Below are positions 1 through 6,665 of a stretch of 18,150 nt of DNA, piece by piece. Made by a program: the position numbers and the translations under genes. The stretch is taken from NCBI GenBank assembly GCA_019677205.1, contig JAAMXY010001202.1, forward strand, positions 1 through 18,150, written 5' to 3'. The DNA is from Pinguiococcus pyrenoidosus (taxonomy: Eukaryota; Sar; Pinguiophyceae; Pinguiochrysidales; Pinguiochrysidaceae). The notes beneath the pieces are model-generated. The model searched no databases and had not been told where the DNA came from. It was given only the letters and a program-made list of their open reading frames with translations. Within the stretch, counting starts at the first letter, position 1, and every line of letters starts with the position of its first letter.

Positions 1-986
1 GTGGGGTTGGAGGAAGAGACGCTTCCGTGGGCGCCTCGGAAGGCACCTCGGACTCCAGCTCGGAGGGCGTCGAAGATGGATCAGTTGACGGCGTCAACGA
101 TGGCGGAGAGCTCGAAGCCTGCGATGGCGTTCCCGATCCTACTGGGGTCGGAGGAAGAGACGCCATCTCGGAGGGCGTCGAAGAAGAATCCTCCGACGGC
201 GTTCCCGATCCTACTGGGGTCGGAGGAAGAGACGCCATCGAAGATGGATATTCCGACGGCGTAAACGTCGGCGAAGTACTCGAGGTCAGTGATGGTGCTT
301 CCGATGCGGATAGAGACGGTGGAACAGAGGCTCCCGTTGACGGAAGCGGCAAAGGGTTAAGCGTAGGCGAGGGGGTGATGTCCTCAAGTTTGCAATGTGG
401 GAACTCGACATACGCGCCGCCTTCTGAGAAGCCGCAGTTGGGCTTATCACCGCACGTCGCCTCGCAGCAGTCCCTGCAGAAGAAGCGATTAGCCACAGCG
501 CGAGGGGCTTTGTCTCTCTGCCTGCCCTGCCAGGCTCAAGGCTGACGGCTTCTTTAAGCAGCCGTGCTTCCGCCCAACACGGGGGCGAAACTCAGAGCAT
601 GGAAGTTCTCCCACGGCCCTTGAGCTGGGACTTACCCTCCGTCATAGTCGCAGTCGGGCGTGTTCTGGAAGGTGTCGCAGGTGCCTGGAGAGCAGGGCAG
701 AGCAGGAAGTTGAGCGGACCGCTTTGGTCGAAGAAGATAGCGTCAACCAAAGGATTTTCCAAACACTCGTCACGCTGGGGCAAAGGCGCTGCGCAAGAAG
801 AAGCCGGCGCTCTCCGAATCTCCAAACCTCCAAAGCACCAATCAGGCCTCCCAGAGGAAGCGAGCTCTTACCATCGCCCTTGAACGCGGCGATGCAGAAC
901 GACGCTGCTCGCTGCGCCACCAGCAGAACCACCACTGCGGTGATCGCGGCCGTTCTGGAGCGCGGAAAGAAGCTCTTAGGGCCCAT
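1..986 (-). CDS. Secreted LNR (Notch-repeat-like) cysteine-domain protein with Pro/Ser/Thr-rich stalk, 3' partial
   Basis: Minus-strand gene in three exons: 986..872, 684..636 and 473..1, running off the left edge. Exon 1 starts at an ATG and encodes a clear signal peptide (hydrophobic AAITAVVVLLVAQRAAS). Donors GTAAGA (from 871) and GTAAGT (from 635) and acceptors CTCTCCAG and TTCTGCAG give matching phases (1 then 2). Splicing creates GDGTCD, NTPDCDYDGG and DCCEATC in one frame, the cysteine and DGGDCC pattern of LNR/Notch repeats, which bind calcium in known family members. Two more Cys (PNC, PHC) follow. From about residue 90 the protein is a mucin-like Pro/Ser/Thr stalk with the repeat SLPPTPVGSGTPS. 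About 212 residues lie in the window. Cell-surface or extracellular-matrix location is inferred. A plus-strand Asp/Gly-rich frame covers the same DNA but lacks these features. An alternative small exon near 788..722 is possible. Confidence 0.62.
3..239 (-). repeat. 72-nt (24-residue) coding repeat in the Ser/Pro/Thr stalk
   Basis: A 42-nt block at 126..167 is repeated almost exactly at 198..239, a period of 72 nt, and a degenerate third copy (GGAAGAGACG core) lies at the left edge near 3..22. On the minus strand it encodes MASLPPTPVGSGTPS within a Ser/Thr/Pro-rich context. The period is a multiple of three, as expected for a protein-level repeat; the array may continue outside the window. Confidence 0.8.
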
Positions 987-1058
987 CTCGCGCCGCGCTT
1001 CTCCACTCAGAACAACTGAGGTTCCTGTGGTGTTTGGCCGGGGCGAAGAAGAGCGCCA

Positions 1059-1156
1059 GGCGCTGCGCGCGCTTCGAAGAGCCGCGGGCGAATATCCAGC
1101 TCAGCGCGACGCTCGCGTCTGGCCACGGCGCCACGCTTGGCGCTGCGCGCGCTTCG
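1059..1156. repeat. 18-bp direct repeat pair, 80 bp apart
   Basis: GGCGCTGCGCGCGCTTCG occurs at 1059..1076 and again at 1139..1156. It lies upstream of the LNR gene in a very GC-rich stretch. It could be a duplicated regulatory element or only compositional chance. Confidence 0.6.
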
Positions 1157-1608
1157 TCCCTCGGATTTTCCGAAGGCCGGACGAGGAGTTCCCGGGAGAC
1201 AGCGCAGAACGCAGCGGGGCGCCAGCTACATAAGGCGTCGGCGCCGCCTCGCCTGGAGTGGCCGAGAGCGGACCAGGAGAGCTTCAGAAGTGCCTGGTTT
1301 CGGGTCGCCATTTCGCCGCGCCCAGGCCGTTCTGTTCCACAGCGGTGTAGTCAGGACACGTTGGCGCGCAAGTACAGTGCAACGAAAGAATAAATGCTTA
1401 TTTCGCCCTAAGTTGCGGCCCTCCAGTGCAGCTTTTGACCAACGGAGGATCGCGGTGGACATTGGCCTTCCGATGATTGATGGAGCCGACGACATTGGTG
1501 CCGTGGCATTGATGTATGGCCACGCACCGGGCCGAGTATAGCAGCGAACAATCCAAAAATGGATTCGAATTGTCTTTTGAATCTTCGAGGAAAATTTAGA
1601 AAGCTATG

Positions 1609-1660
1609 ATTGGACGAACTGGACCCAGCCAGAAATTGACAGTCAATCCTTCCAGCCAAT
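1609..1660. promoter_or_regulatory. CCAAT-type motifs flanking a 13-bp palindrome
   Basis: An inverted CCAAT (ATTGG) lies at 1609..1613 and a direct CCAAT at 1656..1660. Between them is the perfect palindrome ATTGACAGTCAAT at 1635..1647. This is the AT-richer part of the spacer. A promoter role is inferred only from motif clustering; no neighbouring start codon is close, so confidence is low. Confidence 0.2.
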
Positions 1661-2017
1661 CAGGGATCTAAGTTGACTTCGCGAAGAGTGCTTGTGGCAC
1701 AGGCAGTACAGATGCATAAGTCGAAGACACCGGGTGCCGTATCCGGCAAAAAGAACGAAAACCAGCCAAAAAGCTCCAAGCTCCAAAAAGCGGGAAAAGC
1801 GGAATCCCCCAAACTTCTGGCGTCGCTTGGTGCCAAAGGGGGGGCGGCGTGGAAGAAATGGATCAACAAATTTGTTCACCAGTGTGTGGCGGTGCTTGCG
1901 GGGGGGGGGCAAGCCCTGGCAACTCCTCTTCCGCCGACGCAGAAGCCCCTCGCACTACCCACCTCCCTGGGCGCCTGTCGAGGAACGCAGGAAGCGCTTC
2001 TCCTTTCCTGAGCTAGC

Positions 2018-2966
2018 CTACTCGACGTCATCCAGCATGATGACCTCATCGTCCTTGCCTGGGATGGACTCGAGAAACACCTCGTAGCTGAGCGTCGCCA
2101 TGGGCGGGATGGCAGGCTTTCCCGGAGAAGCGCGCTTGCCCTGCTGACCGAAGGCCAGCTTCCCCGGCAGCGTCAGCTGCCACCTGTCGCCCACCTTCAT
2201 CATCTTGATGGCCTCCTCAACACCCTAGCCACTTCCCCGTCAGCTTCCTCAGCGCTCGCGGACGCCCGTCCTGCAGAGCCTGCTTACCGGCAGCAAGGTA
2301 CCCGAGCCGACGCGATAGAAGTACGGCTGCGGCGCGTTCATAAGATTGTCTATGATGTAGTCCTGCCAGAGCGATTGCAGAGCAGTAGTGAGATTTCCTG
2401 CGGCCCCGTCAAGCACGCTGTGCTCCTCCCCGCTCGGCCCCTCGACGCTCGTCGGATGCCACCTCACGGATGCCCGCGCTGCGTCAGCAGGACCCTTCCC
2501 CTTTTCGTCAAGTCTGCCACTCACGCGCCGCTCTCTTCTTCACAGCGCCTTCCCATTGCAAGGTGCCAAAGGTCTCCCGTATTCTTGCTAGGTGGCAACC
2601 TCATCGCAAAGGCTGCCTGCAATCCTGTACGGGAAAGCTCGACAGAATCGAAGAGCTCACCTTGTACTTGCCAAGGAATCGCACACACACGATATCTCCG
2701 GGCTCCGCCGCCGCTCCGTTTCCCGCTTGCAGCACGGTGTACTCCAGTCCGCTTTCCGTCGTCGTCGCAGACGCGGACCGCGGCAGGGAAGCAGCCAAGA
2801 GCACGGCCGATCCCTGAAGCGCGCCCGTCAGGAGCGATTTTCGGGAGAGCTGCGTCTCCGAAAGCTGCATCCGAAGCCGACTCGCGCCGCTCCATGCCCG
2901 ATGCGTCCGCAAGGCAGCTACGCGGCCAGAGAGAAGCGCCATCGCGAGCAGAAGGAAGCGGCCCAT
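2018..2966 (-). CDS. FKBP-type peptidyl-prolyl cis-trans isomerase, probably thylakoid lumen
   Basis: Three minus-strand exons, 2966..2661, 2362..2288 and 2224..2018, all joined in phase 0, give 195 residues. FKBPs catalyse proline cis-trans isomerisation. The fold is legible across the exons: GLEYTVLQAGNGAAAEPGD, VCVRFLGKYK, then DNLMNAPQPYFYRVGSG, GVEEAIKMMKVGDRW, LPGKLAFG and IPPMATLSYEVFLESIPG. The DGxxFDSS strand of canonical FKBPs is replaced by DYIIDNL, so isomerase activity may be weak. The presequence has three parts: a signal peptide (MGRFLLLAMALLSGRVAA), an Arg/Ser-rich transit-like stretch, and a Tat-like lumen signal (SRKSLLTGALQGSAVLLAA ending ASA). This suggests delivery through ER and plastid envelopes to the thylakoid lumen. 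Start 2966 was chosen because the signal peptide begins there; an in-frame ATG at 3152 would bury it. Confidence 0.9.
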
Positions 2967-3683
2967 ACTGAATCTCCCCGCAGATAACAGGTTGAAGCGA
3001 AAGCGAAGATCCAAAAGCTGAGCCTGGGCCAGCGAGTTGTCCTGCGCAGACAGCACAGGGGGGGGCAGGGAGGTCTTGGCGATTGAAGGCTCCGAACAAG
3101 CGAAGGATGCGCACGACAGCGGAATCGCAAGCGACGCCGCTCCGGATCTCAAGCTGAAACCGCCGCGACGTACGTGGAGTTCCCCCCGCGTAGAACGCGC
3201 GAATTACGTGGCGGCCATTGATTTCAAAATCAGTACTCCCTTGCGAAAGGTACCTTCGTCCGGGCCGAATCGTCCGTCTGTCACAGGCGTCGCAGTGTGG
3301 TCTGTGCTTTTCGCTTTCCCCTCTTTAACGGCGCTGTTCTTTTGCAGAGGACGCGATCCACAGACGATCGCGAAGCTGAACATTAGCTGTCTTGAGACTC
3401 TCACAGCAGCCAGATATCTTGAGTGAGTGGTCATGAAGGGCGCACTCGCTCCAAAGCGTGGCGGAGGACAGAAGATACTCGGCGCTTGCGCGAGTTCAGA
3501 AGATGGTTGCGAGGCGGACTTGCGCTCTCGCGTGGTCAGTGACAAGCCACGCGACGATGGTGTCGCGCGAGCTTCCTGAGCGTCGATGCTTGTGGGGTAC
3601 CACGCAGGCCGCAGAGGAATGACCAAGTGCTGTCTTGGCGTTTCCTCGCAGAGTTAAATGCGCAAAGCTCTTCAAGACTGGCG
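2967..3683. other. Divergent spacer between FKBP and coiled-coil genes
   Basis: This region should contain the upstream sequences of both the minus-strand FKBP and the plus-strand coiled-coil gene. It holds a G-run near 3058-3072 and several short overlapping frames on both strands with no recognisable domain. I see no RNA gene or clear TATA element. Confidence 0.5.
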
Positions 3684-3762
3684 CCCTTATTCTTCTCTTT
3701 GTCTTTTCTTTTTTTTTTTCGTTCTTTCCCTCTCTTGTCTTCTCTTCTGCTCTGCTTGCCAA
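3684..3762 (+). promoter_or_regulatory. Long pyrimidine tract just upstream of the coiled-coil gene start
   Basis: About 79 bp of almost pure C/T on the plus strand, including a 12-13 base T run, ends shortly before AACGCCAG and the start codon at 3778. It may be the branch-to-acceptor segment of a 5'UTR intron (acceptor CCAG just before CAAAGCACCATGG) or a pyrimidine-rich core promoter. The frame stays open through it, but the resulting Phe/Leu/Ser peptide looks like a by-product of composition. Confidence 0.45.
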
Positions 3763-3777
3763 CGCCAGCAAAGCACC

Positions 3778-5242
3778 ATGGCTGCAGAGGCGAAGCAATC
3801 AGATGGAAGTGACGCAGCGAATGGGTTGACCGAGGATCAGCAAGTTGGCGTCGACAAGCGTCTGAGACAACCGGGCGCCCTTGACAAAGATGATCCCAAA
3901 GAGCTGCGGAACGTGATCGTGAAGCTTCTGGCCGAGTTGGACCGCCGATCACGAGCCATCAAGGACTGCGGTGAAGAGATCGAAGAGCTGCGGCGCGCTC
4001 AGAAGGCTGGGGACTGGGAGCTGAAGCGAATGCGAGGCGCGCTAGACACGTACGTCGAGCAGGAGCGGAGGGAGAAGGCCTGGCTGAAGCGGGAGCTTGG
4101 ACTCGACAGTCGCTTCCAAAGGCACGACGAGCTTTCCATTGCTCACGGGAGCTTTGAGGCTCTTCTCCGTCAGACACCGCGGGAAGAGCTCGTCAATGGC
4201 CTGCGAGGCCTGCTGAGACGGCACCAGAGCCTGCGGCGTTCTCACGATGAGGTGTCGGATCATGCGAAGACCGTTCTGACGCTGGCCAAGGATCACGCTG
4301 AGCTGCAGGAAACCCATCGGCAACTTCAGAAAGCACACATGGCTCAGACTGTCGTGGTGCAGCGGCTGCAATCCAGCCAGTCCAAGATTCAGGTTAGGAA
4401 TGCCAAGGTCTTTTCATGGAAGCAAGGCAAGCCTGCGCAGCTGCTGACTTCCAGATCCTTAGGAATACAAAGAGACCGTCACCATGCAGGAAGAGATCAT
4501 TGCCCGTCTGGAGGACGCTTCTGAAGAGAGAAGGAAACCACGCGAGACGGAGCCTGACGTCCACACTGCAGAAGCTGCCGAGGAAGCAGTGGCTGCTTCA
4601 TCTTCTCGAGAGATGAAGACCCAAGATGAAGCAGCCGAAGACAATGAGAAAGGCGGGAGTCTAGTGGACGAGCCGCTTCGTGCACGTCTCGAGGCGGCCG
4701 AAGCGGCGTTGCAAGAGAAGGACCGAGCCATTGAGGAGGCGCAAGAAGCCGTTCAGAGGCTTTCCGAGACGTGTGCGGCACGCGATGAGAGGATAAGCTT
4801 TCTCGAGGAGAAGCTCCGATTGCTCGAGAAGGAGCTCAAAGATGAGGCATATGCTCGATTGAGAGAGAGCCTCGCATCAATGCAGCAGACTCGGGCGGAA
4901 GACGCGCAAAGGATGAAGGAGCTCAGGGACGACCTCGATAGGAAGCAGCGTGCCATCGAGGAGTTGCGCGAGCACGTCCGCGCGAGAGACGGCATCCTCG
5001 CAGAGCACACGCGGGCGCTCCAGGGCGTCAGCGACGGCACCGCGCAAGGTGGGAAGGGACCAAGGGGCTTTCAAGGATCCGACAAGGGAAAGGGACTCCA
5101 AGAGACCAAGAGCTCCAAGTCGGGCCTGGAAGCGCAGATGGCTCAGCAGGCTGGTGAAGTTGGCCCTCCGACGCAAGCGATGAAAGAACCAGCCAGCCCG
5201 GAGGAAAGAAAGGCGCCCCAACGCCACCCAAACACGACGTGA
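3778..5242 (+). CDS. Coiled-coil protein of unknown function
   Basis: Two exons, 3778..4392 and 4463..5242, joined in phase 0 across a 70-nt GT-AG intron, give 464 residues. The start ATG sits in a good context (CACCATGGC). Residues about 35-250 and 300-420 are rich in Glu, Lys, Arg, Leu and Gln with heptad spacing, typical of long coiled coils. The splice restores SKIQ followed by EYKETVTMQEEIIARLE, an uninterrupted helix, which supports the intron. There is no signal peptide or membrane segment. The C-terminus (after about 420) is Gly/Lys/Pro-rich and probably disordered. The motif at the junction recalls flagellar or centrosomal coiled-coil proteins such as CCDC33, but this is from memory and weak. 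A structural, cytoskeletal or basal-body role is only a guess. Confidence 0.75.
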
Positions 5243-5331
5243 AGGGTGGCGGCGGAGCACGGCGCGAAGCTCGCTGGAGAGCATGCGAGGCTTGTGCGGA
5301 AAGCAGGCGGTCTCCACAAGAAATTCAAATG

Positions 5332-5402
5332 TCAGAATGTCTGAATGTCTGAATGTCTGAATGCCCGATTGCCCGAGTGCCCGAATGCCCGAATGCCCGA
5401 TG
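5332..5402. repeat. Octanucleotide tandem repeat, about 9 copies
   Basis: Eight-base units run from 5332: TCAGAATG, then TCTGAATG three times, then CCCGATTG, CCCGAGTG, CCCGAATG twice and a truncated CCCGATG. The array is split into a TCT-type block and a CCC-type block. It lies in the 182-bp gap between the stop of the coiled-coil gene (5242, plus) and the stop of the FkbM gene (5425, minus), so it is in or near both 3' ends. Confidence 0.92.
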
Positions 5403-5424
5403 CAGTTCTGGGAGTGACTTCGTG

Positions 5425-6402
5425 CTATCGTGCGGCGAAGAAGTCCGTCCATGCTCCCATCGGCGAGTCTTCTGTTCGGTACTTTTCGCTCATGCTGATG
5501 TACCAGCGGCACAAGTCACCAACTTCCAAGGGCTTGGCGCTCATCTCTTCGTCGGTCGGCTTCCCGTACTGCCGCTGCCGAGGATGCCACAACGTTGGGA
5601 AGTCCCACAGCGTGTACCCAAACGTGATCAAGAGGCGCAGGATCTTCTCCCCGGGGCATCGCGAATCACGAGGGACCGTCAGAGCAGCATCCGTCTGCGG
5701 CGACACGGGATACTTCGACATCCCACTGGGCCAGAACTCGAAGAGCACGTAGCGGAAGCGGCGGCTCGCGATGGAGCGACGCATGCCCGCGAAGACCTCC
5801 TGCTCGAAGCCTTGCACGTCCACCTTGATCAAGTAGATCTCCGCCGCGTCGCCCAGCGAAGTCACCACGTCATCGATGCTGACGGTCTCCACGGTCGACG
5901 CCTGGCTGGCGGAGCCGGGGCGGGAGCCAACGAAGTCTCCCGTGCTGCCCTCCGAGGTGAACTCTAGCTGTTTCCCCGATTCCACGCCGACGATCTTCTC
6001 GTGCAAGGTCACGCGGCTCTGGAACTCCTCCGCGCGTATTTGCAGCGACTTCCTGCAGACGTTGCGGCATCAGCGCAAAGCCACCAACGACGTAACGCAA
6101 CGGAAACGAAAGCCTTCTGACCTGATTCGTGCCATATTGACTTGTGACGCCTCGAAACAGTGCATCTGAAAGCCCAGGTTGGCGCCCTGGAAGCACTGCT
6201 TCGGCCCGCCCATCCCCACCTCGATCACGATGGCCTCTCGGGGATTCGGGTGCGCGTGCAGAAGCTGTGTCCAAATTCGATCCGACGAGTACGGGTTCTT
6301 GCGCATCAGGGGCACCACCCACTGATCTTCCTGGGTCTCCAGCGCGCCCAGCGCGAAGGACAGAAACGACAAGCGGAGCGCAGGCCGTAACCAGCGAATC
6401 AT
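5425..6402 (-). CDS. FkbM-family methyltransferase with N-terminal signal peptide
   Basis: Two exons, 6402..6122 and 6052..5425, joined in phase 2 across a 69-nt intron (donor AG|GTCAGA, acceptor CTGCAG), give 302 residues. The family performs SAM-dependent O-methylation, often of sugars. The N-terminus (MIRWLRPALRLSFLSFALG) reads as a signal peptide or anchor. A motif I-like strand IVIEVGMGG is followed by HCFEAS, with the acidic residue expected to bind SAM. The second half has the most characteristic FkbM segment, YLIKVDVQGFEQEVFAGM, then FRYVLFEFWPSGM. The splice site was chosen because it yields FEASQVNMARIRKSLQ, the helix that follows the acidic strand in this fold. The substrate cannot be told from the sequence; a secretory-pathway glycan is inferred from the leader. 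Confidence 0.85.
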
Positions 6403-6665
6403 GGTCGCGAAACGCGCGCGAATGGGCGGCCAGGGCGTTGACGCCTATTGTGCAGCTCATTTGACGGCTATCTGCTGATTTGGTCCAATATTATAATAAG
6501 ACAAGAATCATAAGATCACTACTATAAATTATGCATGACTGGTATAGCTTCTTTCTGGATTCTGGCCGAACCGCCCTGGTATCTGTCCGAAGCTGGGCCG
6601 CGTCTGTCCAATGTTCCCAGTTTCAGCGATACAGCGCCACAGGGGCGACGCACCCCGACTCTCTC
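6403..6665. promoter_or_regulatory. Short divergent promoter between FkbM and MRD1 genes
   Basis: Only 263 bp separate the two start codons. An AT-rich island at about 6476-6535 stands out from the GC-rich surroundings. It contains CCAAT at 6485..6489 and TATAAA at 6523..6528. TATAAA directly precedes an in-frame ATG at 6531, which argues that transcription starts downstream and that the ATG at 6666 is the real MRD1 start. Confidence 0.45.

Larger units (their letters stand above)
987..2017. other. Intergenic region, no supportable gene
   Basis: This stretch lies between the start of the LNR gene (986, minus) and the 3' end of the FKBP gene (2018, minus). The open frames in it are Arg-rich or low in complexity, mostly lack a usable ATG, overlap each other on both strands and show no recognisable domain. 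Base composition changes from very GC-rich (about 1020-1350) to more AT-rich (1540-1640). It should hold the LNR gene promoter, and possibly a small lysine-rich frame at 1673..2011 that I do not accept as a gene. Confidence 0.5.

Noticed and set aside
27-545. Plus-strand Asp/Gly-rich 172-codon frame
   Set aside because: The opposite strand gives a signal peptide, LNR cysteines and in-phase introns. The plus frame has no domain and no explanation for its end.
722-788. Extra exon of the LNR gene reading PLPQRDECLENPL
   Set aside because: It is in frame and has a plausible acceptor, but would need a 35-nt downstream intron, and direct joining of exons 872 and 684 already gives the better family motif GDGTCD.
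724-1541. Several overlapping Arg-rich plus-strand frames
   Set aside because: High GC lowers stop frequency on all frames; composition is Arg/Ala noise and overlaps the LNR gene start.
1673-2011. Lysine-rich plus-strand frame of 112 codons
   Set aside because: It begins at TTG; the first ATG leaves about 98 residues without any domain, and it ends in low-complexity sequence before the FKBP 3' end.
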